Source: Anisakis pegreffii
Taxonomy: Eukaryota > Nematoda > Chromadorea > Rhabditida > Anisakidae
DNA length: 64,000 nt
NCBI GenBank assembly: GCA_035041965.1
Contig: JAPYMA010001962.1
Span: 1 to 64,000, forward strand
Direction: 5' to 3'
This document shows positions 44,447 through 55,981 of this stretch, piece after piece. The translations under genes and the position numbers were made by a program. Under the pieces are notes generated by a model that was not told the origin of the DNA, did no database searches, and saw only the letters and a list, made by a program, of their open reading frames with translations. Every line of letters begins with the position of its first letter. The stretch's first letter is position 1.

Positions 44447-47400
44447 TTATATGATCGGATGCCGGTTTGATTGACTGTTCCAGTCAAATAACTGATAGAG
44501 CTTGAACATACCGGCAGGAGCAGTGATGATAATGGCGAAAACACTCGCCGTCATAATGATCATCGCTGGATACTCATATGGTGTTCCGGCACATGCGAAA
44601 ACAACTTGAGGTACTAGGGCAGCCTGCAATCGGTTTTGTAATGGCTTGATTGATTACTCTCATTTACACACAAATTTTCGGGACTCTTTTTTTTCTAAGT
44701 GATTTGTTGAGTAACTAATTTTGATGCCATTGCTTCAATGGAAAATCGGACATGGTGAAATGTTTGAACAACATAGTCATTTAATATGATAGCGTCATAT
44801 AATGAAAGCAGTCACCTGAACAGTCGCTTTGGGTACAAAGCAAAGACTAAGGAAGAATTGTTCACGTATGTTGAAATCAGCTCGAAACGACATCAGAAAT
44901 ACGAATATTATTCTGGCTATAACAGCAATCAACAAAACAGCAAAACCTTTCAGAACGATATCGACTTGCAGCTGAAATTATTGGAGTAATTCGATTACCG
45001 TAAAGTGCTGCGGGGCCACTCTTTTAATTGCGAATTTGTTTCAAGCACTTTGATTATCGCTCATTCGCTAATTTCTTGATGTGGCTAACCAGAGATGAAC
45101 ATGATCACCGCAGTTTTGTTGCAATACTGTTATTCTCCCACAAAAGTATTCCAATAGCAAGCTGTCAATGAACTGACTTTGCAAGTCACTGATAGAATTC
45201 TTCCTTCACATCACCTTCATCAAATGATCATTTGATCAGTTTTATCATGATGTCATGGTGAATTTTATCAGTGACTTTAACGAGCAATGAAAAAACAAGC
45301 CAATAATTTCACTAAGCAAAAAGTTACATCGAAGCATCAAATCATATCACTCCTTATGCGTCATTATTGAAGTCGATTCAGTAGTTTTAGAATTTACCTC
45401 ACTAAATTGAAATTCAAAACCGATTGTGGCGAACATAACTTGCATTCCGACCAGATTCCACATCAGTGCAAACGCCTCAGATTCTTTGTCATCCTGAAAT
45501 TTTGCAAAGGCTTAGCTGGAAATTGATCTATCTGAAACCGTCCTGACTCGATCAGAACTTTATAAAAGGAGAAAGTCAGGTTAGAGCTTACTTTTTGTGG
45601 ATTATCCTCTTTCCAACGGACCGAGCAAATGAAACTGGCCAAAATGGTCGCAATAACACCGCCACTGTCCCAGCTAATCGCTTGTGTACCAAAGATGAAC
45701 ATCATACACAACCAAAACAGCAGCGCCACACGTGTGAAGTGCACTTGTCGTGATTTTCTTCGAGGGAATACCCACAAGAGGAAACCTGAACAGAAAAAGC
45801 GAAATTACGAATGATTTCTAACGGGAATCATTAATGAGCAATAAAACAAAAAAATTTTTTTGATGAGATGTAATACTATCGGCAATGATTTTGTAGGGAA
45901 ACATGACATTGATGATTTCATCTCTTCAGCGCATGTCAAAACCTTTCATTGCATTTTTAGTGTGACAACTGTGAAGATAAAAAATTCACATTATCGTTCT
46001 TAATAAAGGAATTGAGCGAATTTCTGAACATACCCACACCGAAACCAACAATAATACCGACAATAATTTGAACTACAAGCAGACCGATCTTTAGAGAAAT
46101 CGAATCTGAAAACGTCATATTTACGTTTATCGAATCTGAAATCTTCATTATTAAAGCAACAATGACCTCAACAATTGTTTCTAGCGCTTTCACGTTGGAT
46201 ATGTAATCTGAATTCAATTATTACATGGATTAGGAAAGAAACAATGCGGATTCCAGAGTAAAGCCAAAAACTAACCGTTTTCAGTTATGAGCGACAGAAA
46301 CACGTTGAACAACGTTATGCAAATCATGTTATCAATCGAAGCTGCCGCTAAAATAGCTGTAGGAACGCCCGAATCGTTACCGTAGCCCTTCTTGCTCAAT
46401 CCCAACATTGTTGGTATAGTAACGGCCGGGGATGTGGCCGCTAGTGTCATACTGTAATTGAAATTTACCAACCCTTCATAGCAAATTCTCAATGAGGTAA
46501 AGATAAGTTCTTTTTGGAAATGAAATTAAGCATGGAAAGAAATTTTCGGAACGAACTGATGAACGCTTGACAGTTTAGCTGCTTGCTGAACTGCTAACGA
46601 GTGAGAGTTTGAATAGAGTTGTTGAATAGGAGTAAGATTGTGGATTATTCGTTATGCAATATTTACGCCACTAGCAATTTTCTCAGAAATCTCAGCAACT
46701 GATGGGATAAAGAATTGAAGATAAGAGTGAAAATTATGACTAATTCTAAGGAAAACTGAAAAATGAAAAGAGCAATCTCATAAACTATATGCGTATTACC
46801 GCAGCAAAAAGGATTCAAACATTTTGTGAATGCATTCGAGAAATATGTGTAGTATGTAGCGATTTGAACGGATAATTAATGCGGATAATATGAATGTGGT
46901 ATTGGAACGGATAATTATCGATGAAAACTAATGCTTCCTATGAATGTCTTCATAGGAAGCAGATCAACACGGAAGTGAAGCTGAGCATAAGGGTGGGTGG
47001 CAATTGACGGAAATGTTGGTGTTTTGTGTTGTTGTTCTGTTGTGTTGGTGTTGTCAACTGACGAAAACTGCACTTCTAAAGTGCGACGAAGTAATTACAT
47101 CAATAAGAAAAAAGCCAAAAACTAACCCAAATACGATGCACATTATGGGGGACATTCCGAATATGGGATATGCGACCAGTGCGATCACCAACGCTTCAAA
47201 CACCGACGACAGAACACCGAATCGAAAAATTACACCCTAAATGAAATTCGCCTCAATTTGAAGGACGGAATGAGCTGAGATCAATCAGCGCGTGGATTAT
47301 GGAAATCCAATTTGCGGTTGGAAGTTGTAAGGAAGCTGTTGCTTTAGGATAATTGAGGAAATCAGCACACAGAGTAGGTGGTGCAAGAGAATGGCTTAAT

Positions 47401-48406
47401 CACGGTAGAAGATTCTGATTCAAACCCATGAGAAGGTGCTAGGCTGATTGCGAATTAACAATTTGGGATCAGGTGAGAAATCAAATAATAAACACATGAG
47501 GCGTAGCAAAACTTTGTTCAGTCTCTTGAAAGAAGTTGTCCGCATATAACATGACGATTGTGTTCTATAAAGTGAGAAGTATTTCAAGCTTCTATGGTGA
47601 AACGATAATTTCAGTGTTCATTAAGCTTGAAGAAATGACGAACCTTAGTCTTTTTGAGCGCGACCCAATCCAGTCCTATGCCACCTCGTATGAGAATAAC
47701 AGCGAATGCTGATTTCCTTAAGAAGTTATTTACGCCTCCATCGATGAATAAATATTGGGCGGTGAAGGGAATATTTCGCAGCGCAACACCACATAGAAGA
47801 ACACCTGAAATTCATTCGTAACTCTTAACAAACCATCACAAATATGATCCATTCAAACGCTATATCAAGAAACTTCAATTAAGGTCTCTCTAGTTATCGT
47901 CGCGTTCACAGAAACGTACCAAGCAAACTTGGAAGTCGTAAATATGTGGTGATACGTCCGGCAATAAGTGCAGCAATCCATATCAACACGACAGAAATCG
48001 CCGACTGTGTATGATCGACTGTATCAATAATTGTGACATTTGCGTTCAGATTAATCAGTGGGTATATTATGGGCCGTTTCAGAACTGAAATGAACAAAAC
48101 ATTCTGTTTATGCTATCAGGCAGGAATTTGGATTGCAGTGGAATGACTGGAGAGTACATACCATTGTTCAAACTTGAAAATTTTTGAGTAATATGGATAA
48201 AATTCTTATTTAGAAGAAATTATAAAGTGATATCTTAAAAACAAACTTGATACGGCAGTGACATAAATACAAATGAATATTGTCGCCGAACAGATGATCA
48301 AATTGATCTGAAACAAACGTGAGCAAACTTTATTTGGGAATGTTGAAGGTATCAATTGTTGCCGATTTTCATCGAATGAGTTACTACTGCTTTGCGCGCA
48401 GGCCAT
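44447..48406 (-). CDS. Na+/H+ antiporter, CPA2/NHA (SLC9B-like) family (10 exons, 488 aa)
   Basis: Exons 5' to 3': 48406-48247, 48084-47920, 47804-47644, 47236-47127, 46451-46276, 46105-46034, 45785-45592, 45493-45398, 44971-44816, 44623-44447; all phases agree, 489 codons. The family are multi-pass membrane proteins exchanging Na+ (or Li+) for H+. Family segments visible: RITTYLRLPSLLG, LRNIPFTAQYLF, LIRGGIGLDW, TLAATSPAVTIPTMLGL, KGYGNDSGVPTAILAAASID, IARIIF and FVPKATVQAAL. The PKATVQ lysine and the preceding helix arginine are present. In the ion-binding motif, usually S-x-D-D in this family, this protein has S-I-D-N. The 5' exons lie inside the palindrome arm. The acceptor of exon 6 is ambiguous: 46105, 46135 and 46207 are all in phase. 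Confidence 0.85.
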
Positions 48407-48456
48407 ATCGATAACTGGCGTCGTTTGAATGTTAAAATTTGTTCAACGTTAACAGT

Positions 48457-48808
48457 AATGGAGTTACCCCATGCGTGCATGGGATAACATGGGGTAATTC
48501 CATTAAATGCGTGAGTTACCCCGTGCACTCAATTAATTGTTCACGATTCAAAAGATGCTTAGAACAATGAGCGGCTTCCTGGGAATTCTTGAATTGTACG
48601 TGAGAAAATCGACACGTCCTGATAATTGAAACACTTTTTAAGGCACTCATTTATGTCGATTTATCAAGCTAATTCATGACGATTCCATCTTGTTAACCAT
48701 TAACTGAATCATTGAGTGCACGGGGTAACTCATTATGATTTCATTATGATTTCATTTTATGTGTACTGAATCATAACGATTCAGTACACATAAAATGAAA
48801 TCATAATG
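48457..48808. mobile_element. MITE-like nested inverted-repeat element (left arm)
   Basis: Three inverted repeats nest within about 350 bp. A 17-bp stem pairs 48457-48473 with 48488-48504 (one mismatch). A perfect 21-bp pair links 48513-48533 (GAGTTACCCCGTGCACTCAAT) and 48711-48731. A perfect 31-bp hairpin pairs 48742-48772 with 48778-48808. The shared GAGTTACCCC core suggests one foldback/MITE family. The element ends about 50 bp from the antiporter start codon. Confidence 0.6.
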
Positions 48809-49285
48809 AAAGTGACAATGGAGTGATACGTGCGAATCAGCACTTACCATTACAGTAGAGTACAAATCAGATCAATTTGTAGGCGAGTGAAACAACCGTC
48901 TTCAGTGCAATAAAAGTGCAATAAAATCTAATCAAACGCTGTGATAGCAATTTCAGGGCACTACTAGTGATAAGAAGAGTGCAAGGTTGTAAATTCCCTA
49001 ATTAGCACCATCTCATCAGCTCACATTTGAATTCATAAATTAGCAGGGATTTGGGGCCGTAAATTTTGAAGGGAAGAACTTTTTCGAACGATTCTTTGCA
49101 TTTTGAATTGGCAATTTAATCAAAAAAAGGCAATAGTGCTTAGCGCATCTGAAAGCCATTCTGCGAGTTCAGGCCAGTTATCTACGGTTCAGTGTAATGT
49201 AGTGCGGATACGAAGAAGTTGACGACGATGAAAATCGGGAACGAAATTTTGCAGTCTTGGACCACAGAAATACGTTCGGCTCGAA

Positions 49286-49368
49286 AGTTGTCGGGGCGGG
49301 GATTCGGGGACGGGGACAGGAATTCGGGGACCTCCGGGTTCGAGTCTCCGAATCCCCGTCCCTGACAA
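49286..49368. repeat. GC-rich GGGGATTCGGGGAC-type repeat patch (left arm)
   Basis: A sharply GC-rich patch in AT-rich surroundings, built of GGGGATTCGGGGAC-like units facing CCCCGAATCCCCG-like units and so able to fold back. It contains GGGTTCGAGTCTCC (49336-49349), which resembles an RNA polymerase III B box (GGTTCGANTCC). A tRNA-derived SINE fragment is possible; no full tRNA cloverleaf is seen. Confidence 0.5.
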
Positions 49369-50127
49369 TTCCCTGATCTCCGCACCACACTAGTTCAGTG
49401 TGTTATGGACGTTTCTTGAATGCATTGAGCCCATAAAATACAATATCTTTTCCACAACGTTTCGTCTTATTGACGTTCAAAATCTCCTAACACCACCAAC
49501 TATTTCGTGCAATCAGTTTCAATCGGTTTGATGCTCGTTTTGGCGAGCGATTTTAGTTGTCAATTATTTCTTTCCTAACGATTCCAACAAATTTCATTTC
49601 GCACGGAAGCAATAGATCACCACATGATGAGCAATTCGCCAGCAAAAAGTCAACTCATCGGAAAGCTGTAAAAAGTCAAAAACGAAACGAAAAGAAAATC
49701 GAGCAACGAACCTCTCGAATTCGAATTACTTTCCCAATAGCGTTCAACAACGAATGAGATGTTTTCAGAGCTTTTGCTGACCATTTGTTTGTTGGTGGTG
49801 ATGATGCGGCTTGATCGGTAGTGGATTCCGTCATATTGGAAGAATTAAGTGTACGTTAACAAATACGGTGTTAATTAGTTTTTAACATATAATGAAGTAG
49901 TTGAGCATTAATCTGGAATGCAATAGGAACATTCAGGCAAACATACTCAAATTAGGAATATACGCATGACGGTATCAACGTGGTACTTTGTGACGGTACT
50001 TTATGTATATACTTTGTAAAATGTTACTTACTTTGTAACTTCATAAACTTTGTAACTTTATGTATATACTTTGTACTTTATGACGGCATCATGACAGTAC
50101 TTTATCAAACAAAATCGCTTTTTGTTT

Positions 50128-50199
50128 CGTTGATGATAACGTTAGCATCGTTTTTTCGTTGATGATAACGTTAGCATCGTTTTTTCGTTGATGATAACT
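50128..50199. repeat. 29-bp tandem repeat, about 2.5 units (left arm)
   Basis: The unit CGTTGATGATAACGTTAGCA plus TCGTTTTTT is repeated twice exactly (50128-50156, 50157-50185) and then partially. A mirror copy lies at about 61734-61805. No function is evident. Confidence 0.85.
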
Positions 50200-52198
50200 T
50201 ATGACGTATGTTTCTCACATATCAACTGCCGCATATGACCACTGAACCTTAAGTGTTTGTTTCTACATTGCAGGTGTCAACACACTGCACATCACACCGT
50301 TGGTTCCAGCAACTGAACTCATAAACAAGTTTTTCAACTGAACTCGACGACTGCTAGTGGAGCAACTTAGAAGTCGAAACTTGAGCAATCCGCAAATCAG
50401 TTTCAAAACCTGATTATTTAAACGATTCGAAGCTGGATCGATTAAACACTGGGGTTTTGACGATCCCGGAGTGTTCATTCACTTCAGAAGAATCGAAAAA
50501 AAACAGGTGAAAAGAATGCATTAATGAAAAAGAGTGTGTCATCAGAGGAAGTCTTATTTTTTACATCACTTTTTATTAGTTGCCGATGAAAAAAATATGT
50601 GACGTATTCTATTTGACTGCTCAAGAGTGTTGGTGATTTCTGGCCTAATTTCGAACTGAATGCAACCAAAAAAACAACTGAAAATTGGATTTACATTGAA
50701 TGAGACTATAGACTTTATTCAAACGTTAATAAAAGTCTCAAATCCAATTAGTCTCAAAGAAAACAAAGCCAACAAAGAACTGGAATGTCTTAACTAAGTA
50801 ATAAGATATAGATGAACATTTCAGAAGATAGGTGTCGAAGCATGAAAATACGGATAATCTGCATTTATGTATGACAAGTGAAAGGATGTCAAGAGAATCT
50901 GCGTTATAGAAGAAATTGTTTCCTTACAAAAAGGTAATATCCTTTTACAATCCTCTGAGAATGTCGTTTCCTTCATGACGATGTCAGAATTGTCAACAGC
51001 TCATTAGATTAGTTATTCACGAGGTGAGTATTTTAGTTGGATTTTAATTTAGCTAATTCCTGTTTAGCTAAGTATTCCAGTTTAGCTGTTTAGTTTAGCT
51101 AATTTAGCTAACGAGTAAGTATTGAAGTATTGAAAATATTGAAAAGTATCGAGCTCGGAAGTATTGAAAACAGAAGAAAAATATTCTAAATGTATACAGA
51201 CAATAATAATAAGTGTTTCAAATACTGAATAATTTACTTCCAATTTCGATTTTTAAAGGACACTCGCGAGAATCAATTGAACCACTATTGTAAACAAAAA
51301 TTTTTTTAAAGACTTCAGATCCTTTTTAAGCCTGCTAAACAAATGATATCAATGAATATGATCGACGAACCATGAACTGACTGAATGCATTGAAGCAGAA
51401 AAGAATAAGATTAGCAACTGAAATTCATCATCAGCATAAAATATCGCTGATAAGAGCGGCAACGAAAAAAGAATGAAAAGTGAACAACCAGTTTACCGCT
51501 CTCTCACTTATCACGCAATGAACGAAGTCCAGAAAATGCTGCTCAACTTCTTGAGAAATGATCACGATTTGGTGTATAGGTAGGTATCAATGAATTTGAC
51601 GGTCATGATGGTAGGTGTTTATGAGCTAGAACGTTGTCTCAAGAACACCGTTCGCCCATAAATGGCGACATAAGTTTAGGCCATACAGAGTGCATCAAAA
51701 ATGAGAGTTGACGAAGGAAGAAGACGAAAAATAATGACGCGAAAGGCAAACAATCATCATTTCGTAAACTCCTATCATAAGAGCTCATTTATTATTGCGG
51801 CGGTGTCTCTGTTATAACTCTCGACACATTTACAATAATAATAACATCGACAATCACATCATTGTCATTAACGAATAATGGTGTGAACAGACAGTGTTGT
51901 TGTTCGATCTCTTGAAAATGACCAGCGATCTTACATCGGCCAAGATCAACATGTAACATTCGTTATCTTATAAGGAGTACATCTACTTGTTGCTCAGTTA
52001 TGACATACTTCTGCTAAGGGAAAGATCACAGCATTCAGGTTGCACACATTAAGGATCATTCGTAGCTGATTGCAAGCTTCACAATGGATAACAGTGAACG
52101 TCATATGTGAGAATCTATTTGTCACGATAACGATGTAATCTGATCGCAGCAATATTCTTCGCATGAATTGCTTTTGCTGAAATTACCTCTTTGTTTGC

Positions 52199-52342
52199 AG
52201 AGCAGATAGAATTGAGGGATTTACGGGCGATGAAGCAAAGAACATCAACACTTTCAGTGCAATTCAGGGCTTTATCAGTGGTGAAACACTCGGCATTAAC
52301 GTTGTTGACAGCGATATGGGTTAATATTGTATAAATATGCAA
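52199..52342 (-). CDS. possible small Cys-containing exon (left arm)
   Basis: Minus-strand frame starting MHIYTILTHIAVNNVNAECF with four cysteines at regular spacing (about 8-10 residues) and reaching SANKE immediately before a GTAATT donor at 52198. It could be the first exon of a small secreted protein, but the leader is weakly hydrophobic and no second exon is found. No family recognised. The mirror copy at 59588-59731 translates identically. Confidence 0.2.
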
Positions 52343-53635
52343 GGATTACCGATTATACGCGCAATTTGATCGCTAAAACCACTCATTGCTCATGATTAAT
52401 ACTGTACAATTAATAGCGTGATCAGCCTTGAATGAAGTGAGCTGTACAGCTCTTGAAAAGGTTCAAACATTTGCATCAGTAATAATATCAGTTACACTGG
52501 CAAATACGGTGAAAATCGGCTCACGAATACCTCAGTTTACTTGTCGTGCGCATTTTGTACACTGGTTTACGATGATTTTATGCAAAATTTGATTCAAGGA
52601 ATCCAACGCCGAACGCTGAGATATGGACTCGGTGGAGTGCCGAATCGTCGCGCAGCATAACCCTGCCCACGCACCGAGTTATCAAAATCAGTTACCCTAA
52701 TTCGGCCACCTCGGATTTATCCGCTTTCTAGCAATCGGATGCACTTCAACAAGTGAATGAAATTTTTGAAAACACCTCGAAATCGGGAATTTTCATTTCG
52801 GCATTTGGGTAATTACCGCAAACTTTGCCAGCCTGCATTAATTGGCGAAATTATGGTGATTTTTTTGGTCAGCTCGTGGACCAGCTTGACATTTCTTACG
52901 TGCAAAAGGTTTTTGCACAATTTCGTCTTCATCATTGGCTTCATCTGCGATTGATGCAGATTTGGGAGTACACAAACGAAGAAATCGTCATAAAAGGACT
53001 TTAAGTAACATTATTTGCTCACAGTTGCCAAATGCTAACTTATTGGAAGCGATTCGAACATAGTGCAATACTAAAGCATTTGCTATTCCGTTCAGTCAAT
53101 TCTAACGATTCCAAAAACTCCCCAAACACTCACTTCTGCTTACATTAGATCTGTATGATTCACTGAAAACGTAAACTATGATAGATGTTCATGAGCCGTT
53201 CCCAAATAGCACGCATCCATCCATAAATTCTTACCAAATAAACAAATGAAATTGCCTTCGGTCCACATTTTATTTGAAATAGTATTACGTTAATTTCAGT
53301 GTAGCCATTTTATCTCATTTTCAAATCCGGTACATACGAGATGTGCAAATCAAATTTCACGACGTCTTCAGCTCAGTTTTTTAGCTGTGAACATTTTAGT
53401 GACAACTACGCATTGATTGTTCGATATTATCCGATTTATTTGGGATATGGACATGGTGTGAAGAAATTTGAATCCACTAAATTTAAATTGGACATCAACC
53501 GTGCAATTAGTTTCCAAAATTGTTGGGTAGTCTAAAAATGTCAGCTGTTCTCTATGCAATGATGCATCTGACGTCTGCACAGCTAACGAAAGATAAAACT
53601 GCCATTCGCACACATATTTACTTACTCCTTGCTAT

Positions 53636-53974
53636 ATGTCTGGCGCTTCAACAGTCGAATGTAATCTTTCGCAGTTTCAGAATCAATTGCAAAGCATCGC
53701 AAACAGTGATAATGTCAATGCAGCTATGATCATCCTTCGTCGAACTCATCATAATTGTCTTCAGTATGAACCGAACAAGGAGTGCCTTATTGTTAGCTTG
53801 CAGTTTCAGATAAGTTCTGAGAACGATATAATGTTTGCGAATAATTCAAAGGGAGAAACAAGCAGCGAAAGTGGAGAACAGATACCCTCATTAGATTGTA
53901 TAGATACCTTAATTAAATTGCTGAGATTTGTAGTTCGTAATTCATTTTTATTCAGTCGGTATAAAGTTTCATAA
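53636..53974 (+). CDS. unrecognised 112-codon open frame (left arm)
   Basis: An open frame with several cysteines (VECNLSQFQNQL..., HHNCLQYEPNKECLI..., SLDCIDTLIKLL) and a mixed, protein-like composition. An acceptor-like TTCAACAG ends at 53653, so it may be a terminal exon rather than start at its ATG. No family recognised. The copy at 57956-58294 translates identically, although a neighbouring frame differs between the arms. Confidence 0.3.
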   Translation: MSGASTVECNLSQFQNQLQSIANSDNVNAAMIILRRTHHNCLQYEPNKECLIVSLQFQISSENDIMFANNSKGETSSESGEQIPSLDCIDTLIKLLRFVVRNSFLFSRYKVS

Positions 53975-55958
53975 AACTGTCATATGTGCATGATAATGAA
54001 GCATAAAATGAGCGAGCAATAAGTGAAATGTACATGTATAAATGCTAAAATGCAAAAGTATGAATGCTCATATTTTTTATATTTTTCGAAATTTTTTCTC
54101 ATTGAACCAGTACCCACATTCGGGAATTGGGAATTTTCAGAAACTTTCCAATTTTTCTTTGAAATGGAGCAAGTAGCGAGTTAAAAAACATTGATACGTC
54201 TAGTCTATACAAAGATAATGCAATCCCAAATGAGTTGATTTGTTTCTATCACAAATCTTGCGCTGCACCTCAAATCCTCTCTGAAAACACCACTCAATTA
54301 ATTCCAGCATCAACACGTATCAAAAAGGCAACAATAATGAGTCTGAGAATGTTCACGGGAATGAATAACAGCAGTGTGCTAGATAATAGTAGAGCTAATG
54401 ATAACAATGATAATATTGCCGATAAAAAACAGTAACAACTAAGAATAATAATGAGAACATTGGTAATGAGAGCAGAAAATAATGGCAATATTTATCAATC
54501 GTAAGATAATCATTCTGGTACGATTGATACTGAGGGCAATGCGACAGACATCGCACATAACCTCAAGAAATATTGATAGGTAAGCTCTTGAGAGCTGTTG
54601 TTGTCGGTTTCAATTGATAATTCCATTTTTTTAAAGATTTCGTTAGGCCGAAGACCTGCAAAATATCATATTTGGAAGTATTCGAATTTTTATTTTCAAA
54701 CATAGTTCATTTTTTCAGGTACTGTTTATCATTATGTCATTGCCCATTATCGATGCAAAGTTGTGGTGGTCAGTTTTCCTACAATTGTGAAGATGTGTTG
54801 CTATTCCAATAGCATTCCCAGAATCAGTTAGGTATTTCTCATATTTCTCGTTCATCGTAAAAATTTCGTCTGATAGAAATTTTAAAATGTTTTGGCAATT
54901 CCTTTTGTTTTTGACAAATGATGCAGCCAGCAGTCATGACATTCGCCACGATCCTTTCATTCTCCTCAACATTCCTCTCGTATGTGATGGATACTCGATG
55001 CGAGTGCCTTGCTTTTTAGTAACGATGAACATGCTTATTGTGAACTGCACAGTTTGAACAATTTTCCAGTTCAGAAACATAAGATGATGCTATCGTTATT
55101 GAATGAAACTAATTTGTTCCATAAAAGTCATATTTTCATACATTTCGAGCGAATCGAATAGAACATTGTAGGGAACTCAATGAGAAGAGTGAAATTGATT
55201 GCAATACGCGCATTGGAATGACCTTCAGTTTATTGATTCACATCGTTCTCGGACTCACTGATAAGTAACAAAACCAGAATATCTCAGCATCATCAGCTGT
55301 TATTGCCGGAGACATTTTTAAAATTCTAAATGACACCAAAACAGTATGTTTATCGTTCAATAACTATATTTACGTCAATGAAGGAAATTTATTGTTTAAA
55401 CTCTACCATCTTCGCAGTCAAACAGAATCAATAACCCACTGATAAAGTAAGCACAAGCATCCATTAATCATATAAAAAGATGATAATCTGAAAGGCAAAT
55501 TGCTTCTTCCAGGTGATACGGAATAAATGTTCGCTGCTGTTCAGAAATGAATCCAAAAACAATAATACTTTTTAAGCCATATGTGTATTATTTTTGATGA
55601 ACTCCTGAGTTTATTTAGGACATAATGATCAGAAGATCATTTTAAAATCAATACGTAACATATGAGTCTAAAAAATGTTTCTTGCTATTTTCAGAAGCTA
55701 ATGTCTTTGTTTAAGAAGGAAAAAACTATTTAATATCGTTATGAATGATGGTCGATGGATGGAATTGCGAACGTGCTTCTGTTGGTTCATCTGAACAAAT
55801 AAGCATAATCAACCAATAAGCATAAGCACATTTTGTTTTGACATATTCCAAATGCATCAGATACATCAAATTCAAGTAATTCATGATTATTTGATGATAA
55901 CATGAATACTATTTGATATAAGCACGTATAACAGTGGTACACCATTCGATTAAAAAAC

Positions 55959-55981
55959 GGAAGTAATCTGAGTTTACTCCT
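55959..55981. other. palindrome centre (23-bp spacer)
   Basis: Between the arm ends (TTAAAAAAC and GTTTTTTAA) lie 23 bp that are themselves imperfectly self-complementary (GGAAGTAA... against ...TTTACTCC). There is essentially no unique spacer. Confidence 0.9.

Larger units (their letters stand above)
47933..55958. repeat. left arm of giant palindrome
   Basis: This arm is the reverse complement of 55982-64000. Paired positions sum to 111,940 at the centre, 111,930 around 52.1-54.4 kb and 111,933 around 48.2-50.5 kb, so only a few bases of net insertion/deletion separate the arms. The match is still intact at the window's right edge, so the real arm is longer and includes at least exons 1-2 of the antiporter gene. 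Confidence 0.95.
48809..55958. other. left-arm sequence between antiporter 5' end and palindrome centre
   Basis: Apart from the repeats and doubtful frames listed separately, this 7-kb stretch is AT-rich and shows no recognisable gene. TTTAGCTAA-type short repeats occur at about 51040-51110, and ACTTTGTA-type repeats at about 49981-50105. The right arm (55982-63124) is its mirror and equally empty. Confidence 0.5.

Noticed and set aside
49178..49390. Overlapping Pro/Arg-rich frames at the GC-rich patch as a gene
   Set aside because: The composition comes from translating the GC-rich repeat; no family features, no splice context.
50128..50199. Short direct repeats as a CRISPR-like array
   Set aside because: Units are contiguous without spacers and the genome is eukaryotic; it is a simple tandem repeat.
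54294..54488. Leu/Ile-rich minus-strand frame resembling a membrane protein (also at 57442-57636)
   Set aside because: It is the complement of an Asn/Asp-rich low-complexity frame; composition alone produces the hydrophobic run.
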